Source of the DNA: Arthrobacter bambusae
GTDB taxonomy: Bacteria; Actinomycetota; Actinomycetes; Actinomycetales; Micrococcaceae
Reading direction: 5' to 3'
DNA length: 64,000 nt
Assembly (NCBI RefSeq): GCF_030812595.1
Contig: NZ_JAUSSZ010000011.1
Coordinates: forward strand, 57,162 to 121,161
Position numbers and translations under genes: made by a program. The notes under the pieces were generated by a model that saw nothing but the letters and a program-made list of their open reading frames with translations, ran no database searches and had not been told where the DNA came from. Below are positions 9,461 through 21,340 of this stretch, piece after piece (position 1 is the first letter of the stretch; the number at the start of each line of letters is the position of its first letter).

Positions 9461-9637
9461 GGCGCGGAACCCTAACGGCGGGAAGGCCCGAAAGCGAGTC
9501 ATATGGCGGAAACGAACCCGGCATGACCCGGGCAGGTCATGTACCCCAAAGTAACTTCAACTCTGCCGTTCCTTCTGGATAGTCTCGCCATATGGTGTTC
9601 GAGGTGAGGAACGCCACAGTGCGCAGACGCACTCGCT

Positions 9638-9666
9638 GCAAGTCACTAAGCAAGTCACTAAGCAAG
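9638..9666. repeat. 12-bp tandem repeat upstream of yegP-like gene
   Basis: GCAAGTCACTAA occurs twice in perfect tandem (9638-9649 and 9650-9661), followed by a partial third copy GCAAG. It lies in the 232-base gap between the CHAD gene and the DUF1508 gene, just upstream of the latter's ribosome site (AGGGGGAA). It may be a slippage product. No further gene is seen in this gap. Confidence 0.7.
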
Positions 9667-9692
9667 GCCGTATTCAAGGGGGAACAGCAACG

Positions 9693-9893
9693 ATGGCTGG
9701 ACGATTCGAAATTCTCAAAGACAGCGAAGAGGGCTACCGGTTTCGGTTGACGGCAGCCGATGGAACCCTGGTGGCGGAATCACCGCGGTTCAAACACCTG
9801 AAAGCGGTAGTTGCCGGCATCAACGCCGTACGCGAAAACGCCGCCACGGGAATCGTCGTGGACAACTCAAAAACAGCCCGGCGCGCCGCATAG
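9693..9893 (+). CDS. YegP-family DUF1508 protein
   Basis: A small protein of 66 residues beginning MAGRFEILKDSEEGYRFRLTAADG. This is the single DUF1508 beta-strand unit with the conserved F-x-L/R-L-x-A-x-N/D-G pattern; E. coli YegP carries two such units in tandem. The biochemical function is not established. A strong ribosome site (AAGGGGGAA) is present eight bases before ATG. It is likely a monocistronic gene between the CHAD gene and the convergent NUDIX operon. Confidence 0.85.
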   Translation: MAGRFEILKDSEEGYRFRLTAADGTLVAESPRFKHLKAVVAGINAVRENAATGIVVDNSKTARRAA

Positions 9894-9908
9894 CGTTGAT
9901 CGGCGCAG

Positions 9909-10589
9909 CTAGATCTCGATTTCGAGCAGTCGCTCGGTGTCCCAAGGAACAGTCCAGCCCAAAGCGTCGAACAGTCCGCTGAGCACCATCCCGGTGAAAC
10001 CCCAGACCACCAGTCCGTTGACCCGGAAGACCGGGCTCGAGAAGGTCCGGCCCAACCGGGTGAGCGTCCCGGTGTAGCGATTGTCTGGATCCAGGAGGTC
10101 CCGCACCGGCACGCGGAACACTTGGGCGGATTCGGCGTAGTCCACCACCCTCACGGGCGACGGCGACGCCCACCACGCCAAGACCGGGGTGACCACAAAG
10201 TTGCTGCGGATCAGGCCGAGTTCCGGCATGACCCCGAGCACCTGGACACCACCGATGTCCAGGCCGGTCTCCTCCACCGCTTCCCTGAGAGCTGCCGCGA
10301 CAGCTGAATCATCCCCGGGATCGATGCTGCCGCCGGGGAACGCCACCTGGCCTGGATGGTCGTCCAGGGTGTGCGCGCGTTCCAGAAGCAACACGTCCAG
10401 ATCCGCCGGTGCCACCGGTTTCCCGGATTGGGCAGGGACGTCGTCCAAGGCCCCGAAGAGCATGAGCACAGCCGCTTTCCGTGCTTTTTCCGGATCGACG
10501 GTTGCAGCCGCAATCCGTGGATCAGGACCGGGATGCAGGCCGGAATCAATCCTTGTGATGAGACTGACGAGGTCCTCGAGCGCGGTCAT
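9909..10589 (-). CDS. NUDIX hydrolase, CoA pyrophosphatase-like
   Basis: A protein of 226 residues with a complete Nudix box: [29 protein letters not shown], residues about 95-123, where REAVEETG carries the metal-binding glutamates. The preceding region ([21 protein letters not shown]) resembles the NuCoA signature of CoA pyrophosphatases of the NudL/YeaB type. These cleave CoA to phosphopantetheine and 3',5'-ADP. The start overlaps the nth stop by four bases (ATGA), so it is coupled to nth. M. tuberculosis Rv3672c sits in the same neighbourhood. Confidence 0.88.
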   Translation of the reverse strand: MTALEDLVSLITRIDSGLHPGPDPRIAAATVDPEKARKAAVLMLFGALDDVPAQSGKPVAPADLDVLLLERAHTLDDHPGQVAFPGGSIDPGDDSAVAAALREAVEETGLDIGGVQVLGVMPELGLIRSNFVVTPVLAWWASPSPVRVVDYAESAQVFRVPVRDLLDPDNRYTGTLTRLGRTFSSPVFRVNGLVVWGFTGMVLSGLFDALGWTVPWDTERLLEIEI

Positions 10590-11377
10590 GCCGGTCTCCT
10601 TTGCGATTCCATCCGAATCTCCGCCGCGCGATGGGTCTCGGCAAGGAGCTTTGCGAGAAGCGCTTCCTTGCCCGGGGCCAGTTCGTATTTGAGCAATTTG
10701 GCAGCTTTGACGGGATCCTTTTCGCCTTCACCGTAACTCGGGCACCAATTGGCCACCGCGCACGCCCCGCACGCCGGCCGGCGCGCATGGCAAACCCTGC
10801 GACCGTGGAAAACCACCCTGTGGGACAGCATGGTCCAGTCCCTGGGCTCGAACAGTTCCGCGACATCGAACTCGATCTTCACGGGATCCTCGGAGCTCGT
10901 CCAAGCAAACCTGCGCGCCAGCCTGCCGAAATGCGTGTCCACGGTGATTCCTGGAACTCCGAATGCGTTCCCTAGCACCACATTCGCCGTTTTACGCCCG
11001 ACGCCGGGAAGCGTCACCAGGTCTTCCAGCCGGCCGGGAACCTCGCCGTCGAAGTCGTCCACCAAGCGTGTGCTGAGCGCCAGGACGTTCTTCGCCTTGG
11101 CACGGAAGAAACCGGTAGGCTGCAGGATCGCCTCCAGCTCGGCAAGCTCGGCCTCGGCCATGCTCCGGGCATCCGGATAGCGCGCGAACAGGATCTTGGT
11201 GACCTGGTTGACCAACACATCGGTGGTCTGGGCAGACAGCACCGTGGCCACGAGGAGCTCGAACGGGTTCCGGAAATCGAGCTCAGCGTGCGCGTAAGGA
11301 TAGAGCTCAGCAAGCGCCTTGTTGATTTTGCGCGCACGCCGCTTCAAGGCCAGCGGTGTTTCCACGACAGCAACCAC
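10586..11377 (-). CDS. nth: Endonuclease III
   Basis: A protein of 263 residues. It has the helix-hairpin-helix [18 protein letters not shown] with catalytic lysine in GRKTA, the catalytic aspartate in [12 protein letters not shown], and a [4Fe-4S] cysteine loop C-X6-C-X2-C-X5-C starting [11 protein letters not shown]. It is a DNA glycosylase/AP lyase that removes oxidised pyrimidines. The start is GTG at 11377, which fits the usual length of actinobacterial Nth with a short N-terminal extension. It is followed by the coupled NUDIX gene and preceded, 11 bases away, by a membrane-protein gene. Equivalent to Rv3674c. Confidence 0.95.
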   Translation of the reverse strand: MVAVVETPLALKRRARKINKALAELYPYAHAELDFRNPFELLVATVLSAQTTDVLVNQVTKILFARYPDARSMAEAELAELEAILQPTGFFRAKAKNVLALSTRLVDDFDGEVPGRLEDLVTLPGVGRKTANVVLGNAFGVPGITVDTHFGRLARRFAWTSSEDPVKIEFDVAELFEPRDWTMLSHRVVFHGRRVCHARRPACGACAVANWCPSYGEGEKDPVKAAKLLKYELAPGKEALLAKLLAETHRAAEIRMESQRRPA

Positions 11378-11388
11378 GGCCGGCCTGC

Positions 11389-12546
11389 TTAGCCGCGTTC
11401 GATGTTGCTGAGATCGCGCAGGACGCCCACTTTGCCATCAGTATCCTGCACGAGGAACTCCTCGCCGCGGTCTTCGAGGGCCAAGATCCACGCGCCCGGT
11501 TCGATGGTGAAGGCGGGCATTCCGGTGTGCTCGTCAACGACGACGCGGGGATGGGCCACGGCGAACCAGAATGCCTCGTACCCGGAGTCGTGCTCGGATT
11601 CATCCCTACGCGTCGCTGGATCAACCGTGGCGCCGATGGTCTGGTACGCCCGGGGCTGATCGACCATGCCGATGTGCTGGGTTGCGGCCCCGGCTCCCGC
11701 ATCGGCGCCTCCGACGATCGGCGTAGCCATGGTGGCGGCAGGCATGTGCTTGGGCTCTGCAGGCATTGGCGCCTGCGCGTCCCGTGGGCTTTCGGCAACC
11801 GCAGGCTCTGAGGACTCTGCGGGAGGTACGACGGCGGCGGGTGCTGCAGGTGCCGTGGCGGCGGGTGCGGCCGGCCCCGCAGCAGCCGGCACCGCGGCAG
11901 GTGCGGCGGCCGCGGCGGGTGCGGCGGCCGCGGCGGGTGCGGCTGGCTCAGGCTTGGCCGGCTTCGGCGCTGCAGGCTTGCGCGTAGGAATGGCCGATTC
12001 GCGGGCCACAACGTGCGCGGGCTGTTCGGCCCGGTCCTTGAAATCGTCACGGAGAAGCGGCAAATGCGGAGCCAGCACGGTTGCAGCCAGCAGGCCTACC
12101 GAACCGATAAGTCCGACGAGCACGAAAACGGTAAATGCGCCTGCTGCGGACAGGAAGAACAAGGTCAGGGCGAACGACGCCACGACGGACGCGAACTGGT
12201 CAGTCGACAGGGAGCCGATCCGCACAATGTTCCCCGGCTGCAGGCGCCGCGCAACAAACAAAGCGGCAACAACGAGGGGAAGAAGGACGCCCAGCGCCAG
12301 GAAGAAAAGGTTGTCAAGGTTCCACAGGTTGTACCGTCCGCCAAACATCGGCAGGAGGGACCCCACAAACATCAGCAACACGGAACCGAAGACGGTCAGG
12401 TCCCGGATAGTGAACGGACCCAGCACGGCTTGGTACTTCGGGGAGGTCGCGCTGCCAGGCCCTGGCGTCCCGGATCCAGCTGCTGCTTCAGGGGCCGGTC
12501 CTGGCGTCTGCGCGCCATTCTTCGGACCTAGGCTCGTCTGGTTCAT
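11389..12546 (-). CDS. Conserved actinobacterial membrane protein with Ala/Pro-rich linker
   Basis: A protein of 385 residues from ATG 12546 (a second ATG two codons upstream is also possible). The N-terminal part has an alanine/proline/glycine-rich cytoplasmic stretch, then four predicted membrane helices between about residues 40 and 165. Next is a low-complexity Ala/Pro linker (about residues 190-250) encoded by imperfect GC-rich repeats. The C-terminal ~100-residue domain ([28 protein letters not shown]) looks globular. No catalytic motif is recognised. Its place next to nth corresponds to the membrane protein Rv3675, but homology is not claimed. Confidence 0.7.
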   Translation of the reverse strand: MNQTSLGPKNGAQTPGPAPEAAAGSGTPGPGSATSPKYQAVLGPFTIRDLTVFGSVLLMFVGSLLPMFGGRYNLWNLDNLFFLALGVLLPLVVAALFVARRLQPGNIVRIGSLSTDQFASVVASFALTLFFLSAAGAFTVFVLVGLIGSVGLLAATVLAPHLPLLRDDFKDRAEQPAHVVARESAIPTRKPAAPKPAKPEPAAPAAAAAPAAAAAPAAVPAAAGPAAPAATAPAAPAAVVPPAESSEPAVAESPRDAQAPMPAEPKHMPAATMATPIVGGADAGAGAATQHIGMVDQPRAYQTIGATVDPATRRDESEHDSGYEAFWFAVAHPRVVVDEHTGMPAFTIEPGAWILALEDRGEEFLVQDTDGKVGVLRDLSNIERG

Positions 12547-12968
12547 GTGCAAATCTCCTTAGTACGGCGGTTCCGGACGCTGCCGCCCATGGCTGCGCCC
12601 GATATTTTCCGGGCCGGACCGGGCGGCAAGTTTTCGCGTCTCGAGACCTCTTCAGCCTATGCCACCGGTCTGATAGTCCACTAGTTGGCGCCGGCGAGGA
12701 GGCCGGGATGCCGCTCTGTAATATTCCCCGCGCGCCGGGACCCGGCTTGGAGCTTTCCGGGCGACGCGGCGGCATTCACCCGCCGCCCACGGTCCAGAAT
12801 GTGACCGCAGACACTTGTTGTCGCCTCAAAACGCTAAGGTGGGTTCCGGAAAAGCTCTTTGCGGAACCCCGTGAGGCACAAGCCCAACGCCGTGCACGTT
12901 TGGCATGGCCGGGCGGCCTCCCCACGGGGACACCCGCGCGGCAGAGATCGATGAATGAAGAGGTTCAC
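12547..12968. other. Divergent intergenic region upstream of acs
   Basis: About 420 bases between the divergent membrane-protein gene and acs. No convincing gene is seen. A weak CRP/GlxR-like site (TGTGA-N6-ACACT) lies at 12800-12815, and a good ribosome site GAAGAGG just before acs. The CRP site matches only partly and is noted because acs genes are often CRP-controlled and a crp gene lies at 31753. Confidence 0.4.
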
Positions 12969-15005
<2,037 letters not shown>

Positions 15006-15023
15006 GCCCGGCACGATGCCAGC

Positions 15024-15063
15024 AAAGGCGGCGGTTCCCTCCAAGGGGGACCGCCGCCTTTTG
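15024..15063 (+). terminator. Rho-independent terminator of acs
   Basis: An inverted repeat with arms AAAGGCGGCGGT (15024-15035) and ACCGCCGCCTTTT (15050 onward), 14-base loop and a T-rich end. It lies 20 bases after the acs stop. Confidence 0.85.
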
Positions 15064-15125
15064 CGTTGAGATCATCTATCGCAAGAATGTGATTTTTAGT
15101 TCTTTCATGTTCTCTTTTGAGCGGT

Positions 15126-15154
15126 TATAGTGAGTCCTAAGTGAGATAACTCAC
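15126..15154 (+). promoter_or_regulatory. Putative promoter -10 and operator of beta-galactoside operon
   Basis: A -10-like TATAGT at 15126-15131 is followed by the palindrome GTGAG-ATAA-CTCAC at 15141-15154. The GTGAG element also occurs at 15130-15134, giving direct plus inverted half-sites. It lies 28 bases before the solute-binding protein gene. DeoR-family regulators often use such repeats, and a DeoR gene closes this operon. No good -35 was found. Confidence 0.5.
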
Positions 15155-15181
15155 AAGCACCGCGCTTTCAAAGGAGAGAAC

Positions 15182-16498
15182 ATGGCAGCGAACCTTGACC
15201 CGTTCCAGTCCGCGCACAGCGCTGGTCCGGGACGCCGCACCATCCTTAAGACGCTCGGCCTGGGTGCCGCCGGGCTGGCCGGCATTCCGCTCCTGGCCGG
15301 GTGCACCGGCGGTTCCGGCACCGCTCCCGGCGCTTCCTCGAACAGCCTGACCTTCGGCTCGGGTTCCTCGGACGATGTCCCTAAAGCCGCCTACAAGGCG
15401 GTGACCGACGCCTTCACCAAGAAGACCGGCATCACCGTAGCCACCAACGTTGTTCCGCACAACGACTTCCAGAACAAGATCAACTCCTACCTCCAGGGCA
15501 GCCCGGACGATGCCTTCACCTGGTTCGCCGGCTACCGCATGCAGTACTACGCAGGCAAGGGCCTCCTGGCTCCCGTGGACGACGTTTGGGACAAGATCGG
15601 CAGCAACTTCTCCGACGCCATGAAGAAGGCCTCGACGGGCCCCGACGGCAAGATGTACCTGGTCCCCAACTACAACTACCCGTGGGGCTTCTTCTACCGG
15701 AAGAGCTTCTGGGCCGAAAAGGGCTACGCAGTCCCCAAGACGTTCGATGAGCTGAAGACCTTGGCCACCAAGATGAAGTCCGACGGCATCGTCCCCATCG
15801 GCTTCGCGGACAAGGACGGCTGGCCGGCCATGGGAACCTTCGACTACATCAACATGCGCCTCAATGGTTACCAATTCCACGTGGACCTGACCGCGCATAA
15901 GGAAAGTTGGGACCAGAAGAAGGTCAGTGACGTCTTCGACACCTGGAAGGCCCTCCTGCCGTTCCAGGACCCCAATGCCCTCGGCCAGACATGGCAGGAC
16001 GCGGCCAAGGCCCTCGAAGCCAAGAAGACCGGCATGTACCTGCTGGGTTCGTTCGTGACCCAGCAATTCACGGATCCCGCCGTGCTGGCGGACATCGATT
16101 TCTTCCCCTTCCCGGAAATCGCGGTGGAAGGTACCGACGCAGTCGAAGCCCCCATCGACGGACTGCTCCTGTCAAAGAAGGGCGGCGACAACAAGGCGGC
16201 CCACGACTTCCTGGCCTTCATGGGAACCGCGGAGGGCCAGAACGCCTACGCCTCCGTGGACAGCTCCAACATCGCCACTGTCAAGGGCGCGGACACCTCG
16301 AAGTTCTCCCCCTTGAACAAGAAATGCGCGGACACCATCGCAAACGCCAAGCACATCAGCCAGTTCCTTGACCGCGATGCCCTGCCCGCCATGGCGAACA
16401 ACGTGATGATCCCGGCGCTGCAGTCCTTCATCAAGGACGGCACCGTGGACGTCAAGAACCTTGAAGCCCAGGCCAAAACCCTTTACGCAGCCCAGTAG
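15182..16498 (+). CDS. ABC sugar transporter substrate-binding lipoprotein
   Basis: A protein of 438 residues with a twin-arginine-type lipoprotein signal (GRRTILKTLGLGAAG, then lipobox LLAGC at about residues 38-42). A family 1 extracellular solute-binding domain of MalE type follows. The lipid-anchored protein would capture an oligosaccharide outside the membrane for the two permeases downstream. AAGGAGAG precedes the ATG. It is the first gene of an operon ending in a GH42 enzyme and a DeoR regulator, so the substrate is inferred to be a beta-galactoside. No ATPase gene is present; such systems usually share a MsmK-type ATPase. Confidence 0.9.
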   Translation: MAANLDPFQSAHSAGPGRRTILKTLGLGAAGLAGIPLLAGCTGGSGTAPGASSNSLTFGSGSSDDVPKAAYKAVTDAFTKKTGITVATNVVPHNDFQNKINSYLQGSPDDAFTWFAGYRMQYYAGKGLLAPVDDVWDKIGSNFSDAMKKASTGPDGKMYLVPNYNYPWGFFYRKSFWAEKGYAVPKTFDELKTLATKMKSDGIVPIGFADKDGWPAMGTFDYINMRLNGYQFHVDLTAHKESWDQKKVSDVFDTWKALLPFQDPNALGQTWQDAAKALEAKKTGMYLLGSFVTQQFTDPAVLADIDFFPFPEIAVEGTDAVEAPIDGLLLSKKGGDNKAAHDFLAFMGTAEGQNAYASVDSSNIATVKGADTSKFSPLNKKCADTIANAKHISQFLDRDALPAMANNVMIPALQSFIKDGTVDVKNLEAQAKTLYAAQ

Positions 16499-16505
16499 CA
16501 GGTAC

Positions 16506-16546
16506 GACGACGGCGGTTCCGGCCGCCGTCGTCGGGCTCCGTTTTT
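16506..16546 (+). terminator. Hairpin between binding-protein and permease genes
   Basis: Perfect 11-bp arms GACGACGGCGG (16506-16516) and CCGCCGTCGTC (16523-16533), with a T-run eight bases later. Position and shape fit a partial terminator or mRNA-stabilising stem that keeps the binding protein more abundant than the permeases. Confidence 0.65.
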
Positions 16547-16566
16547 GCAAACTAAAGGATTCCCCC

Positions 16567-17571
16567 ATGAGTACTACCGCCGCAAAACCGGCCGGAGCGG
16601 GCAGTGAGCCCGGCGCCGCCGGGCAAACCACGGCCGGCAAACGCCAGCTGAGTTCCGGAAGGCGGACCGGCAAGGCAGGAAAGGTCCGCCGCCTCACCCG
16701 GCGTGACAAGTTGGTTCTTGGGATCATGGTGGGGGTCCCCACCCTGATCCAGCTGCTCCTCGTCTGGCTGCCGACGGTGTTCTCGATTGCGCTGAGCTTC
16801 ACCCGCTGGAACGGCCTGGACCTCTCGGACCTCAAAGGCGCCGGGACGGATAACTACCGCTTCGTGGTCCAGGACTATCCCCCGTTCTGGCCCGCCGTTC
16901 AACACAATGTCCTGTGGCTGGTTTTCCTGGCATTGATCGCGACGCCCCTCGGCCTGCTCCTGGCCGTGCTCCTGGACCAGAACATCCGCGGCACCAAGAT
17001 CTACCAAAGCATCTTCTTCACCCCCGTGATGCTCTCCCTGGCACTGATCGGCATCATCTGGCAGCTGTTCTACAACCGGGACAGCGGGTTGCTTAACTAC
17101 CTCCTCGGCACGGCAGGCACACCAGCGGCCGTCGACTGGTTCGGAAACTCCAACATCAACATCTGGGCCGCCATGGTCGCGGCTACCTGGCGCCACGCGG
17201 GATACGTCATGATCCTGTATTTGGCCGGGCTGAAGGGTGTGGACCCGTCGTTGCGGGAAGCTGCATCAATCGACGGCGCCAACGCGGTCCAGACGTTCTT
17301 CCGGGTGGTTTTCCCGGCCATGCGTCCCGTGAACATCGTGATCGTGGTGATCACCATCATCGAGTCATTGCGTGCCTTCGACATCGTGTACGTCATCAAC
17401 CGAGGCACCAACGGGCTGGAATTGCTCAGCGCCCTGGTGATCCAAAACCTGGTCGGCGAAGGCCAAGTGATCGGCGTGGGCTCTGCCCTGGCCGTCATCC
17501 TCCTGGTCATCTCCCTGATCCCGATCGTCTTCTACCTCATCCGCACCTTCGGCAAGGAGAGCAAAGCATGA
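16567..17571 (+). CDS. ABC sugar transporter permease, MalF-type
   Basis: A protein of 334 residues with a long basic N-terminus and six predicted membrane helices. The EAA loop REAASIDGANAVQTFFRVVFPAMRP near residues 235-257 contacts the ATPase. It is the first of two inner-membrane subunits of the carbohydrate uptake 1 family. It overlaps the next permease gene by four bases (ATGA). It follows the binding-protein gene after a hairpin and belongs to the GH42 operon. Confidence 0.92.
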   Translation: MSTTAAKPAGAGSEPGAAGQTTAGKRQLSSGRRTGKAGKVRRLTRRDKLVLGIMVGVPTLIQLLLVWLPTVFSIALSFTRWNGLDLSDLKGAGTDNYRFVVQDYPPFWPAVQHNVLWLVFLALIATPLGLLLAVLLDQNIRGTKIYQSIFFTPVMLSLALIGIIWQLFYNRDSGLLNYLLGTAGTPAAVDWFGNSNINIWAAMVAATWRHAGYVMILYLAGLKGVDPSLREAASIDGANAVQTFFRVVFPAMRPVNIVIVVITIIESLRAFDIVYVINRGTNGLELLSALVIQNLVGEGQVIGVGSALAVILLVISLIPIVFYLIRTFGKESKA

Positions 17572-18479
17572 GCACGCTCGCCAACCCCATCCCGAACACC
17601 ACCACTTCCATCGTCGTGGGTAAGAACGCCCGCAGGCGCCACTACGGGACCCATATCTTCCTGACGGTCATGGCCATCATGTGGCTCATCCCGCTGGTCT
17701 GGGCCCTGTTCACGGCTCTGCGACCGAAGGCGGACACCGACAAATTCGGCTATTTCAGCTTCGGCGGCAGCTTCAACTTCGACAACTTCATCACCGCATG
17801 GACCCAGGGCGGCTTCTCGAAGTACCTCCTGAACTCCGTACTGATCACCGTTCCTTCGGTATTGGGCACGCTGCTTTTCGCCTCCATGATGGCCTTCGCG
17901 GTGTCCCGGGTGAGCTGGAAATTCAATATCACCCTGCTGATCATGTTCACGGCAGGCAACCTCCTGCCGCCGCAGGTCCTCGCCGCGCCGTTGTTCGAGA
18001 TGTTCAAGCACCTCACGCTGCCCTATTCCTTCAGCGATTCCGGCAACCTGCTCAATACCTATATCTCCGTGATCGCCGTGGACACGGCGTTCCAGATCGG
18101 TTTTTGCACTTTCGTGCTCTCCAACTACATGAAGGCCCTCTCGTCCGACCTGACGGAGGCCGCGCTGGTGGACGGTGCCGGGATCTGGCGGCAGTACTGG
18201 AACATCATCCTGCCGCTGTGCCGGCCCGCGCTCGCGGCGCTCGGAACCCTGGAAGTCATCTTCATCTACAACGACTTCTTCTGGCCGCTGCTTTTCATCC
18301 AAAGCGGAGACCGGTTGCCCATCACCACCGCCATCAACAACCTCCAGGGCGAGTTCCTCAGCAACTACAACCTGTTGGCGGCGGGCGCGACCATCACCGT
18401 GATCCCCACCCTGATCATCTACCTCGTGTTGCAGCGCCAATTCGTGGCCGGACTCACGCTCGGTTCCAGCAAAGGATAA
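17568..18479 (+). CDS. ABC sugar transporter permease, MalG-type
   Basis: A protein of 303 residues with six predicted membrane helices. The EAA motif EAALVDGAGIWRQYWNIILPLCRPA lies in the last third, typical of MalG-type permeases. It starts inside the stop of the preceding permease (ATGA), ensuring paired synthesis. The GH42 gene begins seven bases after its stop. With the upstream permease and lipoprotein it forms the importer of module one. Confidence 0.92.
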   Translation: MSTLANPIPNTTTSIVVGKNARRRHYGTHIFLTVMAIMWLIPLVWALFTALRPKADTDKFGYFSFGGSFNFDNFITAWTQGGFSKYLLNSVLITVPSVLGTLLFASMMAFAVSRVSWKFNITLLIMFTAGNLLPPQVLAAPLFEMFKHLTLPYSFSDSGNLLNTYISVIAVDTAFQIGFCTFVLSNYMKALSSDLTEAALVDGAGIWRQYWNIILPLCRPALAALGTLEVIFIYNDFFWPLLFIQSGDRLPITTAINNLQGEFLSNYNLLAAGATITVIPTLIIYLVLQRQFVAGLTLGSSKG

Positions 18480-18485
18480 GAACGC

Positions 18486-20513
18486 ATGGCAATGGACTAC
18501 ATCATCGAAAAGCTCGGCGGCCGGATCGCCTTCGGCGGAGACTACAACCCCGAGCAATGGCCCGAGGAAATCTGGAAGCACGACGTCGCCCTCATGAAGG
18601 AAGCCGGGGTGAACCTGGTGAGCGTAGGCATCTTCAGTTGGGCGCTCCTGGAGCCCGAGGAAGGACGGTACGAGTTCGGCTGGCTGGACCGGGCATTGGA
18701 CCTGCTCTACACCAACGGCATCAGCGTGGACCTCGCGAACGCGAGCGCTTCTCCCCCGCCGTGGTTCAGCCGCAAGTACCCCGATTCGCTCCCGGTGGAT
18801 GCCGACGGCGTCCGGCAAAGTTACGGTTCGCGCCAGGCTTTCGCGGCGTGCTCGCCGGACTATCGCCGGGCGGCAGCAGCCCTGACGACGGCGATCGTGC
18901 AGCGTTACGCCGGGCACCCCGCCGTCGTGATGTGGCATGTCCACAACGAGTACGGCTGCCACAACCAACCGGACTTCGGCCCCCATGCGGAGCGCGGCTT
19001 CCAGGAGTGGCTCCAGCGCAGGTACGGGAATCTGGAGGCGCTTAATAAGGCCTGGGGCACGGCTTTCTGGTCCCAGCATTACTACGACTGGGCCGAGATC
19101 CTGCCGCCGCGCCGCTCGGGAACATGGGTGAACCCTACGCAGCAACTTGATTTTGCGAGGTTCTCCTCGGATGCCCTTCTCGAGTGCTTCAACGCAGAGG
19201 CAGACATCATCAGGGCACATTCGAAGCACCCGGTGACCACCAATTTCATGGGCTTCAACATGGGCCTGAACGCCCCTGTGGACTATTGGCGCTGGTCCGG
19301 ACACATGGACGTCGTGTCCAACGACCACTATCTGATTGCCGCAGACGAACGGAACTTCCAGGAACTGGCCATGACGGCGGATCTCACGCGCGGCTGGGCA
19401 CAGGGCAAACCATGGCTCCTGATGGAACATTCCACCTCGGCGGTCAACTGGCAACCCCGGAACATCGCCAAGGCGCCGGGTGAGATGCTGCGAAACTCCC
19501 TCCAGCACGTGGCCCGCGGAACCGATGGCGTCCTGTTCTTCCAGTGGCGCGCTTCCCGCGCCGGGGCCGAAAAATTCCACTCCGGGCTGGTCCCCCACGC
19601 CGGCCGCGACAGCAAGGTGTGGCGCGAAGTGGTGGAGCTGGGCCGTGCGCTCGAGAGCATTTCCGAGGTGGCCGGCTCAACGGTCAAGGCCGAAGCCTGC
19701 ATCATCCATGACACGGACGCCCGCTGGGGCACCGAACTGGACTCGCACCCCAGCGAGGACGCACGGAACCTCCCGGAAACGCGGCGCTGGCACGACGCCC
19801 TCTACCGGGCCGGCGTCACCACTGATATTCGGCAAAGCACGGACGACCTTTCCGGCTACAAGCTGGTGATCGCGCCCATGCTGTACCTGGTCACGGACGA
19901 GGCCGCCGCGAAGCTGCACGAATATGTCGAAGCCGGTGGAACCTTGGTGATCACGTATTTCTCCGGAATCGTCGACCAGAAGGACCACATCCGGATGGAC
20001 CCGGTCAACGGCGGCGGCTACCCGGGGGCATTCTCGGAACTGCTGGGCGTGAGCATGGAGGAATTCTTCCCCCTGCGTTCCGGCGATGCCGTGGGCTTGA
20101 GCCGCTTCGGCTCCGGGACGGTCTGGAGCGAGTTGGGGAAGGCAACCGGCGCGGAGGTTCTTGCCACGTTCGACGACGGGGGCTCACCGGCGGTGACCCG
20201 CCGGGCGGGATCGACGGGTCGCGGCGCCGCCTACTACGTGGCCACCAGCCTGGGCAGCGCGGGACTGGCCGAACTGCTCCAGCTTCTCTGCCCGGATGCC
20301 GGAGTGGAGCCGGTCCTGGGCATTCAGCCTCCGGAAGACGTGGAAATCGTCCGCAGGAGCAACGGCGCCAAGGACTGGACTTTCGTCATCAACCACAGCG
20401 CGCAGAACGTCCAGGTCCCGCTCGACGGCGTCGAGCTCCTGAGCGGCACCGCAACCGGAGGTACGCTAAACCTTACTGCCGGAGGCGTCGCTGTCGTCGC
20501 CGCTCCCGCCTAA
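18486..20513 (+). CDS. Beta-galactosidase, GH42
   Basis: A protein of 675 residues with the GH42 TIM-barrel start FGGDYNPEQW. The acid/base glutamate is Glu155 in HNEYG, and the predicted nucleophile is Glu314 in WLLMEHSTSAVNW. A trimerisation-like middle domain and a small C-terminal beta domain follow. No signal peptide is present, so it hydrolyses imported beta-galactosides in the cytoplasm. Length fits GH42 (650-700). It lies in the transporter operon and is followed by the DeoR gene. Confidence 0.93.
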   Translation: MAMDYIIEKLGGRIAFGGDYNPEQWPEEIWKHDVALMKEAGVNLVSVGIFSWALLEPEEGRYEFGWLDRALDLLYTNGISVDLANASASPPPWFSRKYPDSLPVDADGVRQSYGSRQAFAACSPDYRRAAAALTTAIVQRYAGHPAVVMWHVHNEYGCHNQPDFGPHAERGFQEWLQRRYGNLEALNKAWGTAFWSQHYYDWAEILPPRRSGTWVNPTQQLDFARFSSDALLECFNAEADIIRAHSKHPVTTNFMGFNMGLNAPVDYWRWSGHMDVVSNDHYLIAADERNFQELAMTADLTRGWAQGKPWLLMEHSTSAVNWQPRNIAKAPGEMLRNSLQHVARGTDGVLFFQWRASRAGAEKFHSGLVPHAGRDSKVWREVVELGRALESISEVAGSTVKAEACIIHDTDARWGTELDSHPSEDARNLPETRRWHDALYRAGVTTDIRQSTDDLSGYKLVIAPMLYLVTDEAAAKLHEYVEAGGTLVITYFSGIVDQKDHIRMDPVNGGGYPGAFSELLGVSMEEFFPLRSGDAVGLSRFGSGTVWSELGKATGAEVLATFDDGGSPAVTRRAGSTGRGAAYYVATSLGSAGLAELLQLLCPDAGVEPVLGIQPPEDVEIVRRSNGAKDWTFVINHSAQNVQVPLDGVELLSGTATGGTLNLTAGGVAVVAAPA

Positions 20514-20537
20514 CCACCCGCCCCCCGAAAGGCTCCG

Positions 20538-21317
20538 ATGCTTCAGGCAGCTCGCCACACCGCCATTGTCGACGCCGTCCAACGTGAACGCGTGGTCCGC
20601 GTCTCGGACCTCGCACAACTGCTGGGCGTCTCAGCCATGACCGTCCGGCGGGACATCGAGTCGCTTGAGGAGTCCGGACTCGTCGAACGTATCCATGGCG
20701 GCGCCAAGATACCCGGCGATGCCCGGACCCACGAGCCCGGCTTTGAGCTCAAGTCGACCCAGTTGATCGAGGAAAAGCACGCAATCGCCGTCGAGGCCGC
20801 CAGCCTGGTCCATGAGGGCATGGCCGTGGGCCTGAGCGCCGGAACAACCACCTACGAGCTCGCCAAGGTCCTCATGGAAGGCCCGCGGATCACGGTAGTG
20901 ACGAACTCCATCAGGATTGCGGATCTCTTCCACAATGCCTCGGGTCCCCGGGAGGGTTTCCCGGTCATCGTGACGGGCGGTGAGCGCACGCCGTCGGACG
21001 CTTTGGTGGGTCCCATCGCCACGGCCGCGCTGAAGCAACTGCACTTGGACACCCTGTTCCTGGGCGTCCACGGTATGGATGCGGACGCCGGATTCACCAC
21101 GCCGAACCTGCAGGAGGCCGAGACCAACCGGGCCTTCATCAGCGCAGCCCGCAACGTGGTGGTTTTGGCCGACCACAGCAAGTGGGGAACGGTGGGCATT
21201 GCCTCGATTGCCCAGCTGGAGGAAGCCGACGTGCTCGTGACGGACTCGCACCTCGGCGAGGATGCACGGCGCATCCTCGCCGACGGCGTCGGGAAGCTCA
21301 GGATCGCAACCGCGTAA
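20538..21317 (+). CDS. DeoR/GlpR-family transcriptional regulator
   Basis: A protein of 259 residues with an N-terminal DeoR winged helix (residues about 4-58; VSDLAQLLGVSAMTVRRDIESLEESG). A phosphosugar-sensing DeoRC domain with GLSAGTTTYELAK follows. Such regulators repress sugar operons until a sugar phosphate binds. It is the last gene of the GH42 operon, 24 bases after the enzyme. It is a candidate to bind the GTGAG repeats at 15126-15154. It ends convergent with the LacI gene. Confidence 0.9.
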   Translation: MLQAARHTAIVDAVQRERVVRVSDLAQLLGVSAMTVRRDIESLEESGLVERIHGGAKIPGDARTHEPGFELKSTQLIEEKHAIAVEAASLVHEGMAVGLSAGTTTYELAKVLMEGPRITVVTNSIRIADLFHNASGPREGFPVIVTGGERTPSDALVGPIATAALKQLHLDTLFLGVHGMDADAGFTTPNLQEAETNRAFISAARNVVVLADHSKWGTVGIASIAQLEEADVLVTDSHLGEDARRILADGVGKLRIATA

Positions 21318-21340
21318 ACCCAACTGACCCGGGGGTGCGG

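Noticed and set aside
12800..12815. CRP/GlxR site before acs as a firm call
   Set aside because: Only the first half-site TGTGA is good; the second half ACACT matches the consensus weakly. It is mentioned only within the intergenic entry.
17532..19598. Open frame of 688 codons antisense to permease and GH42 genes
   Set aside because: Composition biased, no motif, and it spans two well-supported genes on the other strand.
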